From Bacteroidales bacterium (GTDB taxonomy: Bacteria > Bacteroidota > Bacteroidia > Bacteroidales > Muribaculaceae): 15,709 bases of DNA. Each line of letters starts with the position of its first letter. Positions within the stretch are counted from its first letter, which is position 1. Of the stretch, positions 1 through 6,488 are shown one piece after another. The stretch is taken from contig CAAEIL010000027.1 of NCBI GenBank assembly GCA_900755985.1, forward strand, positions 1-15,709, read 5' to 3'. The position numbers were made by a program, and so were the translations under genes. The notes beneath the pieces were generated by a model. It saw only the letters and a program-made list of their open reading frames with translations. It searched no databases and was not told where the DNA came from.

Positions 1-110
1 CGGGGATGCGACTCCATAGTCGCATCGGTAGCAATAGAATATGCTACACAGCCACACCTGCAGCACAGCCACGCCTACCGAAGCAAACGGCGACTATGGA
101 GTCGCCGTCC
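1..110. repeat. Imperfect long inverted repeat with an internal direct repeat
   Basis: GCGACTCCATAGTCGC (8-23) recurs as its exact reverse complement GCGACTATGGAGTCGC (90-105). Each copy is itself a small hairpin (GCGACT/AGTCGC). Nested inside, TCGGTAG (25-31) pairs with CTACCGA (75-81), and the outer flanks also roughly match. Between the arms, CACAGCCACACCT (47-59) is repeated as CACAGCCACGCCT (64-76). The whole could fold into a hairpin of about 110 nt. No convincing coding frame crosses it. It may be a dispersed intergenic repeat or MITE-like element; which one cannot be decided from a single copy. Confidence 0.6.
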
Positions 111-367
111 CGGCTACCGCCCGCAGGCGCTTCCGCTGCCGCGCCGCTATGGACTGTCTTTGTTGTGCGCCCCGGCTGGCACCCGCAAAGAGAGCGGTGA
201 GGGATAGGTGACAGTAAAGGGTAGGGGTGTGAAACTGGTTGGGTTTGGAGGATGGGTGGCGTGGGTGAAACAAAGGGAGAAATATTTGGGGGAGGATTTG
301 GAAAAGCGTGGTCTTTTGGCGAAAATTTATTAACTTTGGGGCATAAATAAACATAAAGCTGCTTTTT
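111..367. other. Non-coding flank with a G-rich tract
   Basis: No convincing gene lies here. Between 199 and 292 the plus strand is strongly G-rich and nearly free of C, with eight runs of three or more G (201-203, 219-221, 224-227, 241-243, 254-256, 263-265, 275-277, 288-292). Open frames on the minus strand through this stretch run antisense into the peptidase gene and have low-complexity composition, so they are not annotated. The tract ends just upstream of the peptidase promoter. Confidence 0.5.
331..338 (+). promoter_or_regulatory. Bacteroidales -7 box for the C1 peptidase gene
   Basis: TAACTTTG matches the Bacteroidales -7 consensus TAnnTTTG exactly and lies 29 bp before the ATG, implying a leader of about 20-25 nt. 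A TTTG occurs at 315-318, but its spacer of 12 bp is shorter than the usual 19-21 bp, so the -33 element is poor or absent. Confidence 0.5.
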
Positions 368-1576
368 ATGAAAAAATTCATCACTGCTGCGCTTGCTCTG
401 TCTTTTTCGGCCGGTATGTGGGCGCTGAATGCCGATTCGACTGCTACTGATTCGGTTAAAGGGTTTAAGTTCAAAGATATCAAGACCGTAAAGACGACTT
501 CGGTCAAGGACCAAAATAAGTCGGGAACTTGCTGGTGTTTTTCGGGAACATCTTTTGTCGAAGATGAAATTATGCGTCAGGGAGGTGATTCGCTTGACCT
601 GAGCGAGATGTTCACCGTTTATCATACCTATAAGGATAAGGCTGACAAGTATGTGCGTTATTATGGGCAGACTAATTTTGCTCCCGGCGGCTCGCTTGCT
701 GATGTTAATTATGTACTGAAAAATTATGGTGCTGTTCCCGAAGATGTCTATACCGGTCTCAATTATGGCGAGGACAAACATGTCCACGGCGAACTCGACG
801 GTATGCTCAATGCTATGCTCGGTGTTGTTGTAAAGAAGCCTAACAAGAAGATTTCCAAGGCCTGGCGTCCTGCTGTTGCCGGCGTCCTTGACGCATATTT
901 AGGCAAATTGCCTGAGAGCTTTACTTATAAAGGCAAGACTTACACTCCCCGCAGTTATGCTGCCTCGCTTCCGTACAAGCCTGATGATTATGTGATGGTA
1001 AGCTCGTTTACGCATCATCCTTTCTATGAGACTTTTGTGCTCGAAGTCCCTGACAACTGGGTCAACGGTGAGTACTACAACCTTCCGCTTGACGAGATGA
1101 AAGCCGTCGTAGACAATGCACTGAATAACGGTTATCCTGTTGCTTGGGCCGCCGATGTCAGCGAAAATGGTTTTAAGTGGGACAAGGGTGTCGCTCTGAT
1201 GCCCAAGGGCAAAGACGAGCGTGACATGGAAGGCACCGAACTCTCGCGTTGGGTCAAACTTTCGGACAAAGACCGGCAGAAAGAAAAATTTGCTTTTGAC
1301 GGTCCTGTCGAGGAAATTGTTGTCACGCAGGAGTCACGTCAGGATATGTTCGACTCGCAGGAGACTACCGATGACCATGGCATGGAGATTGTCGGCATCG
1401 CCGAGGACCAGAAAGGCAACCGTTATTACAAGGTGAAAAATTCGTGGGATACAAATCAGGTTTATGACGGATTTATCTATGTTTCCGAGCCTTTCTTCCT
1501 GGCCAAGACCATGGGAATACTTGTGCATAAAGAAGCAGTGCCCAAGGATGTGGCAAAAAAAATCAAGCTGAAATAA
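368..1576 (+). CDS. Secreted C1-family aminopeptidase (bleomycin hydrolase/PepC type)
   Basis: This 402-aa protein is a papain-fold cysteine peptidase of the bleomycin-hydrolase/PepC (C1B) group, whose members trim peptides from the N-terminus. Residues 1-22 form a signal peptide (MKKFITAALALSFSAGMWAL then NA), so it should act in the periplasm or outside the cell, unlike cytoplasmic PepC. The active site is visible in order: oxyanion Gln49 in KDQNKSG, nucleophile Cys55 in SGTCWCFS, His337 in DDHGMEIVG and Asn358 in VKNSWD. It is somewhat shorter than typical C1B enzymes of about 450 aa. Codons here end in T far more often than in the C-ending-rich operon at 2976-7643, so expression level or history may differ. 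A -7 box lies 29 bp upstream and a hairpin terminator follows the stop. The substrate is unknown. Confidence 0.9.
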   Translation: MKKFITAALALSFSAGMWALNADSTATDSVKGFKFKDIKTVKTTSVKDQNKSGTCWCFSGTSFVEDEIMRQGGDSLDLSEMFTVYHTYKDKADKYVRYYGQTNFAPGGSLADVNYVLKNYGAVPEDVYTGLNYGEDKHVHGELDGMLNAMLGVVVKKPNKKISKAWRPAVAGVLDAYLGKLPESFTYKGKTYTPRSYAASLPYKPDDYVMVSSFTHHPFYETFVLEVPDNWVNGEYYNLPLDEMKAVVDNALNNGYPVAWAADVSENGFKWDKGVALMPKGKDERDMEGTELSRWVKLSDKDRQKEKFAFDGPVEEIVVTQESRQDMFDSQETTDDHGMEIVGIAEDQKGNRYYKVKNSWDTNQVYDGFIYVSEPFFLAKTMGILVHKEAVPKDVAKKIKLK

Positions 1577-1586
1577 TCATATTAAC

Positions 1587-1624
1587 AAGACATGGGCCGG
1601 TCCGTAGTGACAGGCTCATGTCTT
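1587..1624 (+). terminator. Hairpin terminator after the C1 peptidase
   Basis: AAGACATGGGCC (1587-1598) pairs with GGCTCATGTCTT (1613-1624) over 12 bp with one G-U wobble and a 14-nt loop, followed by a weak T-rich tail. It begins 10 nt after the peptidase stop. The stem contains the first in-frame ATG (1592) of the next gene, which argues against that ATG as the start. Confidence 0.6.
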
Positions 1625-1636
1625 TGTCTGTATAAA

Positions 1637-2143
1637 TTGAAAAAAATAGGCATACTCTCCGATACGCACTCATGTTGGGACGACCGTTACGCAATGCACT
1701 TTGCGGGCTGTGACGAAATATGGCATGCCGGCGATGTGGGCGATGACGATACGCTGCGCCGACTCCGTGGCATAGGTCCTGAGGTGCGTGCCGTGTGCGG
1801 CAATATCGACAGCGGTCTTGTGCGCCGCCTTTGTCCCGAGCTGATGACCTTCAGTATAGAGGATGTCAAAGTGCTGATGACTCATATAGGAGGCTATCCG
1901 GGGCGATGGGCACCGGGAATGAGGCGTCTGCTCATCGCCGAGCGTCCTCAGCTTGTGGTGTGCGGCCACAGCCATATTCTCAGGGTCATGTATGACAAGG
2001 AACTGAATCTGCTGCATATCAATCCCGGTGCAGCGGGCACTCACGGATGGCAACGCGAACGCACGCTGGTGCGCCTTACAATCGACGGTGCTCAGATGCG
2101 AGACCTCGAGGTCATCGAACTTGGTAAAGCCTGCGTGCGTTAA
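1637..2143 (+). CDS. YfcE-family metallophosphoesterase, probable TTG start
   Basis: This is a single-domain calcineurin-like phosphodiesterase of the YfcE/MJ0936 group, about 168 aa from the TTG at 1637. The complete metal-binding set is visible: Asp9 and His11 (ILSDTHS), Asp33 (HAGDVGD), Asn56 (CGNID), His83 (MTHIGG), and His111 and His113 (CGHSH), followed by NPGAAG. Family members begin almost directly with a hydrophobic strand and SDTH, so a start at TTG (KKIGILSDTH) fits. The in-frame ATG at 1592 would add 15 unusual residues and lies in a terminator stem. The fold is cytoplasmic with a dinuclear metal centre; YfcE homologues hydrolyse phosphodiesters in vitro, and the physiological substrate is usually unknown. 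Its transcription may depend on read-through past the hairpin or on a promoter I cannot see. Confidence 0.85.
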   Translation: MKKIGILSDTHSCWDDRYAMHFAGCDEIWHAGDVGDDDTLRRLRGIGPEVRAVCGNIDSGLVRRLCPELMTFSIEDVKVLMTHIGGYPGRWAPGMRRLLIAERPQLVVCGHSHILRVMYDKELNLLHINPGAAGTHGWQRERTLVRLTIDGAQMRDLEVIELGKACVR

Positions 2144-2208
2144 TCAGTTTAAGCCATGGGCGCAAAGTTAGGGCCACGCTGCTCAAACATCTTTTAAAAT
2201 CGTATACA

Positions 2209-2733
2209 ATGAAAAAGATCACAATAATGATGCTCGTAGTCACGGCTGTGACGTTGACAGGCATACTCTCGTGCAAACCCAGCGAAAAAAACTACCGTAA
2301 GGCCTACGAGGCAACAATAAACGGACGCGACACCACGGCCCGCGAATTTGACGAAACCATTTACGGCCGGTATCGCCGGCAGATGCGCCGCACACAGCTG
2401 GTAGTCAGCGGTGATACCCTTGATGTGCGCAGCCAGCGTGTCAGCCTCACAAAGTCGGGCGGCGGCAAAACCGGGTCAATTAAAGCCTATATGGTTGTCA
2501 TAGGAGGCTTTAAGCAGCTGTTCAATGCCCAGTCAATGCGCGAACGTCTTGTCGGCATGGGGTGGCCGGAAACATTTGTCGTTCAGACCGCCGAGCCATA
2601 TTATTTTGTCGTTGTCAGCTCGTACAATGATGTCACCAAAGCCCGGGCCGATATCGAAAAAATCACGGAGAATCCTCCATTTCGTCTTGGCGAGGACTAT
2701 CCGTTTGTCCTCAATCCCCCGCGCACGCGCTGA
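2209..2733 (+). CDS. SPOR-domain lipoprotein
   Basis: This 174-aa protein starts with a lipoprotein signal peptide (MKKITIMMLVVTAVTLTGILSC, lipidated Cys22). A charged linker leads to a C-terminal SPOR domain at about residues 94-155, with the YMVVIGGF opening strand, a central helix (AQSMRERLVGMG) and the closing PYYFVVVSSY strand. SPOR domains bind peptidoglycan with denuded glycan strands at division sites, so the protein is probably a periplasm-facing lipoprotein tied to cell-wall remodelling or septation. It follows the phosphoesterase gene after 65 bp with no plus-strand promoter box seen between them, so the two may be co-transcribed. No enzymatic domain is present. Confidence 0.85.
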   Translation: MKKITIMMLVVTAVTLTGILSCKPSEKNYRKAYEATINGRDTTAREFDETIYGRYRRQMRRTQLVVSGDTLDVRSQRVSLTKSGGGKTGSIKAYMVVIGGFKQLFNAQSMRERLVGMGWPETFVVQTAEPYYFVVVSSYNDVTKARADIEKITENPPFRLGEDYPFVLNPPRTR

Positions 2734-2794
2734 TGAAGCTTTCTCAATAAGGTTTAGGTGAAAGTACGTGCCGGGTGCGTCCGAGTGCGTGTCG

Positions 2795-2826
2795 CGGAGA
2801 CAAGCGGAGACAAGACCGGAGACAAA
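2795..2826 (+). repeat. Three tandem CGGAGACAA repeats
   Basis: CGGAGACAAG occurs at 2795-2804 and 2805-2814, then CGGAGACAAA at 2817-2826. The array lies between the SPOR lipoprotein gene and the terminator at 2842. It is too short to call a CRISPR or a known element. Confidence 0.7.
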
Positions 2827-2841
2827 ATTTGTTTTTGAATT

Positions 2842-2868
2842 AAAAAAGCCGAGATATCGGCTTTTTTT
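2842..2868. terminator. Symmetrical intrinsic terminator
   Basis: AAAAAAGCCGA (2842-2852) and TCGGCTTTTTT (2857-2867) form a perfect 11-bp stem with a GATA loop and a T tract within and just after the 3' arm. The A tract on the 5' side means it could also terminate leftward transcription. It separates the SPOR lipoprotein unit from the methylmalonyl-CoA operon. Confidence 0.85.
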
Positions 2869-2870
2869 AG

Positions 2871-2878
2871 TACCTTTG
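2871..2878 (+). promoter_or_regulatory. -7 box of the methylmalonyl-CoA operon
   Basis: TACCTTTG matches TAnnTTTG and begins only 2 bp after the terminator's T tract. No TTTG is present at the expected 19-21 bp upstream because that space is the terminator stem. The predicted start near 2881 gives a leader of about 95 nt before the epimerase ATG. Confidence 0.6.
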
Positions 2879-2894
2879 TCTGCAAATGTGGGCC

Positions 2895-2914
2895 TACGTC
2901 CATGGATGGTCGTA
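2895..2914. promoter_or_regulatory. Near-palindrome in the operon leader
   Basis: TACGTCCATGGATGGTCGTA is a 20-bp imperfect palindrome (TACG/CGTA and CCAT/ATGG arms around one T-T mismatch). GGC at 2891-2893 and GCC at 2917-2919 extend it slightly. It lies about 15-35 nt downstream of the predicted start, in position to be a repressor operator or a small RNA hairpin. Neither role is shown. Confidence 0.35.
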
Positions 2915-2975
2915 TAGCCTTGGTTTAACCCTTGAATTCTAATCAGTTAATTAACTTACAATAAAAATTTTTGTT

Positions 2976-3398
2976 ATGGAAATCTCCCATATCGAACACA
3001 TCGGCATAGCCGTCCCCTCGCTTGACGAGGCTATCCCTTTCTACGAAAAAATGCTTGGTTTCAAATGCTTCGCAATCGAAGAAGTAGAAGACCAGAAAGT
3101 GCGCACCGCCTTTTTTCAGGTAGGTCAGACCAAACTCGAACTTCTTGAAGGTACAGCACCCGAAAGCGCAATCAGCAAATTCATTGAAAAGAATGGCGGC
3201 CGCGGCGGCATCCAGCATGTCGCATTCGCAGTCGAAGACGGCGTTGCCAACGCACTTGCCGAACTCGAAGAAAAAGGCTGCAAGCTCATCGACAAAGCAC
3301 CCCGCAAAGGCGCCGAAGGCCTCAACATCGCATTTGTACATCCCAAATCGTCGGTAGGCACACTGGTCGAACTCTGCGAAGACCCCAAGAAAAAATAA
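2976..3398 (+). CDS. mce: Methylmalonyl-CoA epimerase
   Basis: This 140-aa vicinal-oxygen-chelate protein interconverts the (R) and (S) forms of methylmalonyl-CoA, linking the B12-dependent mutase to the decarboxylase encoded next door. Two VOC modules are visible: HIEHIGIAVPSLDEAIPFYEK at the N-terminus, and IQHVAFAVED with a final VGTLVELCED strand. Likely metal ligands are His8, His81 and Glu132. The conserved LGF and G-G-x-G-I-Q-H segments fit the epimerase subfamily rather than glyoxalase I. The length is normal. It is the first gene of the operon, behind a TAnnTTTG promoter, and is cytoplasmic. The pathway is succinate to propionate, typical of Bacteroidales. Confidence 0.95.
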   Translation: MEISHIEHIGIAVPSLDEAIPFYEKMLGFKCFAIEEVEDQKVRTAFFQVGQTKLELLEGTAPESAISKFIEKNGGRGGIQHVAFAVEDGVANALAELEEKGCKLIDKAPRKGAEGLNIAFVHPKSSVGTLVELCEDPKKK

Positions 3399-3405
3399 CA
3401 CAACA

Positions 3406-3432
3406 GTCCCGCGTGTCGCTGATGCGCGGGAC
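3406..3432 (+). other. Intercistronic hairpin between mce and mmdA
   Basis: GTCCCGCG (3406-3413) and CGCGGGAC (3425-3432) form a perfect 8-bp GC-rich stem with an 11-nt loop. No T tract follows, so it is unlikely to be a complete intrinsic terminator. It may stabilise or process the operon mRNA, letting epimerase and carboxyltransferase levels differ. Confidence 0.55.
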
Positions 3433-3473
3433 CTAATTGTATCAGAATATCAACCCTATACGCATAAAATATT

Positions 3474-5027
3474 ATGAGTAGCCAACTCGAAAAAGTCAAA
3501 GAACTAATCGAACTCCGCACCGAAGCACGTCTCGGCGGCGGCCAAAAAGCCATTGACAAACAGCACGAACGTGGCAAATATACAGCCCGCGAGCGCATTG
3601 CCCAACTTCTGGACGAAGGTTCGTTCGAAGAAATCGATATGTTTGTCCGTCACCGCTGCCATAACTTCGGCCAGGAGAAAAAATCATTCCTGGGCGACGG
3701 CGTCGTCACCGGTTACGGAACTATTGACGGCCGTCTGGTCTATGTTTTCGCACAGGACTTCACCGTATTCGGCGGCTCGCTGTCCGAAACCATGGCCCAG
3801 AAGATATGCAAAATCATGGATATGGCCATGAAGATGGGCGCACCCGTCATTGGCCTCAACGACTCGGGCGGCGCCCGTATTCAGGAAGGCATCAACGCCC
3901 TTGCCGGTTATGCCGAAATTTTCCAGCGTAACATCATGGCCTCGGGCGTCATTCCCCAGCTGTCAGCCATTCTGGGCCCCTGCGCCGGCGGTGCCGTATA
4001 TTCGCCGGCCCTGACCGACTTCACCATCATGGCCAAAGGCATCTCGTACATGTTCCTTACCGGCCCCAAGGTTGTAAAGACCGTAACCGGCGAAGATGTC
4101 ACACAAGAACAACTCGGCGGTGCATCTATGCACGCATCCAAGAGCGGTGTCTGCCACTTTGCAGCCGAAGACGGCGAAGACGCTATCCGTATCATCCGCA
4201 AACTCTTCTCGTACATCCCCCAGAACAACCTCGAAGAAGCTCCGCTTGTCGAGTGCACCGACCCCATCGACCGCCTCGAAGACTCGCTCAACGAAATCAT
4301 TCCCGACTCGGCCAACCGTCCCTATGATATGTACGAGGTCATCGGCGCTATCGTCGACAACGGCGAATTCCTCGAAGTCCAGGCCGACTACGCCAAGAAC
4401 ATCATCGTCGGCTTTGCCCGTTTCAACGGTCAGAGCGTAGGCATCGTGGCCAACCAGCCCAAATATCTTGCCGGCGTGCTCGACTGCAACGCATCGCGCA
4501 AGGGCGCCCGTTTTGTCCGCTTCTGCGACGCCTTCAACATTCCTCTTGTCACGCTTGTCGACGTTCCCGGCTTCCTTCCCGGTACCGGTCAGGAATACAA
4601 CGCCGTCATCCTGCACGGCGCCAAACTGCTTTACGCTTACGGCGAAGCCACAGTGCCCAAGGTCACCGTCACCCTGCGCAAGAGCTACGGCGGCTCTCAC
4701 ATCGTCATGAGCTGCAAACAGCTGCGCGGTGACATGAACTACGCATGGCCTACAGCCGAAATCGCCGTTATGGGCGGTGCCGGCGCCGTCGAAGTGCTCT
4801 ACGCCAAAGAAGCCAAAGCATCGGACGACCCCAAGAAAGTCCTGGCCGAGCACGAAGCCGAGTACAACAAGCTGTTCTGCAACCCCTACAACGCAGCCCG
4901 CTACGGCTATATCGACGACGTCATCGAGCCGCGCAACACCCGCTTCCGCGTCATCCGCGCCCTGCAGCAACTCGCTACCAAAAAAGTCACCAACCCCGCC
5001 AAGAAACACGGCAATATACCTCTGTGA
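3474..5027 (+). CDS. mmdA: Methylmalonyl-CoA decarboxylase alpha (carboxyltransferase) subunit
   Basis: This 517-aa protein is a biotin-dependent acyl-CoA carboxyltransferase of the propionyl-CoA carboxylase beta/MmdA family. It moves the carboxyl group from methylmalonyl-CoA to carrier-bound biotin. Seen in order: N-terminal GKYTARERI motif, the FTVFGGSLSE segment, the first crotonase-like half with NDSGGARIQEG and GPCAGGAVYSPAL (oxyanion-hole glycines), and the second half with VDVPGFLPGTGQE. The length is typical. No biotin carboxylase gene accompanies it, while biotin-carrier, OadG-like and OadB-like genes follow, so it is best read as the alpha subunit of a Na+-translocating decarboxylase rather than half of a propionyl-CoA carboxylase. 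The third codon position is very rich in C, suggesting strong expression; this bias also creates long spurious antisense frames. Confidence 0.93.
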   Translation: MSSQLEKVKELIELRTEARLGGGQKAIDKQHERGKYTARERIAQLLDEGSFEEIDMFVRHRCHNFGQEKKSFLGDGVVTGYGTIDGRLVYVFAQDFTVFGGSLSETMAQKICKIMDMAMKMGAPVIGLNDSGGARIQEGINALAGYAEIFQRNIMASGVIPQLSAILGPCAGGAVYSPALTDFTIMAKGISYMFLTGPKVVKTVTGEDVTQEQLGGASMHASKSGVCHFAAEDGEDAIRIIRKLFSYIPQNNLEEAPLVECTDPIDRLEDSLNEIIPDSANRPYDMYEVIGAIVDNGEFLEVQADYAKNIIVGFARFNGQSVGIVANQPKYLAGVLDCNASRKGARFVRFCDAFNIPLVTLVDVPGFLPGTGQEYNAVILHGAKLLYAYGEATVPKVTVTLRKSYGGSHIVMSCKQLRGDMNYAWPTAEIAVMGGAGAVEVLYAKEAKASDDPKKVLAEHEAEYNKLFCNPYNAARYGYIDDVIEPRNTRFRVIRALQQLATKKVTNPAKKHGNIPL

Positions 5028-5043
5028 TCCTGTCCACCGCATT

Positions 5044-5961
5044 ATGAAAAAGAGAATATCACTACTTATCGCCGCTGTCTGCATCGTTGCCTGCGGAGCC
5101 TTCGCCCAGGGACTCAAATCCCTGAGGATAAACGAGGTGATGATTGTCAACGATTCGTCGGTAGTCGACGACTTCGGGCAGCGTACGGCGTGGTTCGAGC
5201 TATTTAACGCCAACTTTGCGCCGCTCGACATCTCCAGCGTATACATTACCAACGACCCCACAGTCAAGGACAAGAAAAAGATGTACGCAGTGCCTTTGGG
5301 CGACCCCCGCACCAAACTTGCCAAGCGTCATTTTGCAGTATTTTTTGCTGACGGTGAGGCAGAGCGCGGAACTTTCCATACCGACTTCAAACTTGTTCCC
5401 GGCAAAGACAACTGGATTGGCGTCTATGCCGCCGACGGCATTACGCTGATTGACTCGGTTACCGTTCCCGCCGGTCTGAGCGCCGGTCAGAGCTACGCCC
5501 GCGCAACAGACGGTGACGGAGCCTGGACAGTGCGTCATGGCGATAAAAACGCCGACCGCGACTATGTCACCCCCGGCTCGGCCAACGTCATCCGCGGCTC
5601 CAACCACAAAATCGACGACTTCCACGAAAAAGACGCCAACGGCTTCGCCATGACCCTCATGGCCATGTGCATCGTTTTCTCGGCACTCCTTGTACTCTGT
5701 CTCTGTTTCTATGGCATAGGCTCGATAGGCAAGTACTTCTCGCGTGTCAAGAAAGCTCAGGCCAAAGGTGTCGCTGTCGAAGAAATCGGTCACGAAGACC
5801 ATGACACCGGCGAAGAAATCGCCGCCATAGTCATGGCTTTGCACGAGCACCTCAACGCCCATGACACCGAAAGCACCGTACTCACCATCAATAAAGTGAA
5901 ACGCGCTTACTCGCCCTGGAGCTCGAAAATTTACGGACTCCGCGAACTTCCTCACAAATAA
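5044..5961 (+). CDS. OadG-like decarboxylase anchor subunit with N-terminal lamin-tail domain
   Basis: This 305-aa protein starts at the ATG at 5044, 16 bp after mmdA; the same frame stays open further upstream but only as a shadow of mmdA. Residues 1-22 are a signal peptide (MKKRISLLIAAVCIVACGAF). Residues about 24-180 resemble a lamin-tail (LTD) beta-sandwich (LRINEVMIVN, WFELFNANFAPLDISSVYIT). One membrane helix (about 201-226) is followed by a cytoplasmic tail including an EEIAAIVMALHEHL helix, as in OadG gamma and MmdD delta subunits. Its role is probably to hold the carboxyltransferase and carrier to the membrane beta subunit. The LTD would be periplasmic and is absent from the classical gamma subunit of about 80 aa, so the large exported part is the unusual feature. 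Its contribution to the pump is unknown. Confidence 0.82.
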   Translation: MKKRISLLIAAVCIVACGAFAQGLKSLRINEVMIVNDSSVVDDFGQRTAWFELFNANFAPLDISSVYITNDPTVKDKKKMYAVPLGDPRTKLAKRHFAVFFADGEAERGTFHTDFKLVPGKDNWIGVYAADGITLIDSVTVPAGLSAGQSYARATDGDGAWTVRHGDKNADRDYVTPGSANVIRGSNHKIDDFHEKDANGFAMTLMAMCIVFSALLVLCLCFYGIGSIGKYFSRVKKAQAKGVAVEEIGHEDHDTGEEIAAIVMALHEHLNAHDTESTVLTINKVKRAYSPWSSKIYGLRELPHK

Positions 5962-6009
5962 AAATGATGGCGCTAACATCGCCCGAAAACACCACGAATT
6001 ATTATCACG

Positions 6010-6447
6010 ATGAAAGAATATAAATATAAAATCAACGGCAACACCTACACCGTTGCCATCGGCGACATCGAGGACAACATCGCACAGGTGGAAGTCAACG
6101 GAACGCCCTACAAAGTAGAACTCGAGAAAAAAGCCCCGGCCCCTGTAAAAGTATCGGCACCGCGTCCTGCCGCAGCACCGCGTACAGCCAGCGGCGAAAA
6201 AATCATTGCCAAAGCCGCACCCGCCGCAGCAGGCGGATTCCAGGTCAAAGCACCTCTGCCCGGCGTCGTAATGTCTATTCCCGTCAAAGTCGGTGACACA
6301 GTAAGCGCCTCGGATACCGTACTCGTACTCGAAGCCATGAAAATGGAGAACGCCATTCATGCCGGACGTGACGGCCGCGTAGCCTCGATTGCTGTCGCTG
6401 CCGGAGACTCGGTACTCGAAGGTGCCGTCCTTCTCACCATCGAATAA
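6010..6447 (+). CDS. mmdC: Biotin carboxyl carrier subunit of the decarboxylase
   Basis: This 145-aa protein carries the biotin that shuttles CO2 from MmdA to MmdB. The N-terminal segment of about 40 residues (MKEYKYKINGNTYTVAIGDI) is followed by an Ala/Pro-rich flexible linker (about 42-75) and a C-terminal biotinyl domain (about 78-145). The biotinylated lysine is Lys111 in EAMKMENAI, and the hallmark GVVMSIPVKVGD turn is present. Size and layout match MmdC and the C-terminal part of OadA. It lies between the anchor and beta-subunit genes in the same operon, 48 bp after the former. Confidence 0.93.
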   Translation: MKEYKYKINGNTYTVAIGDIEDNIAQVEVNGTPYKVELEKKAPAPVKVSAPRPAAAPRTASGEKIIAKAAPAAAGGFQVKAPLPGVVMSIPVKVGDTVSASDTVLVLEAMKMENAIHAGRDGRVASIAVAAGDSVLEGAVLLTIE

Positions 6448-6488
6448 TCCGGAACAGAAGTATCAACAATTAAGAAAACACAGATACA

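Noticed and set aside
44..787. 247-codon minus-strand frame at the left edge
   Set aside because: It runs antisense through the N-terminal half of the C1 peptidase and the G-rich tract, giving a Pro/His-rich low-complexity product without a recognisable domain.
2163..2170. CAAAGTTA, a minus-strand TAACTTTG box between the phosphoesterase and SPOR lipoprotein genes
   Set aside because: It matches the -7 consensus on the minus strand, but there is no TTTG at a proper distance and no minus-strand gene to the left; likely chance.
2795..2826. CRISPR array
   Set aside because: The repeats are 10 bp long with 0-2 bp between them, far from repeat-spacer structure, and no cas genes are near.
4777..5043. 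89-codon upstream extension of the OadG-like gene
   Set aside because: It is a Ser/Thr/Pro-rich shadow of mmdA in another frame; the signal peptide begins at the ATG at 5044.
3963..5324. Long (453-codon) open frame on the minus strand opposite mmdA
   Set aside because: It is antisense to a clearly conserved carboxyltransferase gene. Extreme C-ending codon use on the plus strand removes stop codons from this antisense frame, and the product shows no family features.
5200..6360. 386-codon open frame on the minus strand opposite the OadG-like and mmdC genes
   Set aside because: It has the same cause as above; the product is Cys/Phe/Gly-rich and spans two real genes and their gap.
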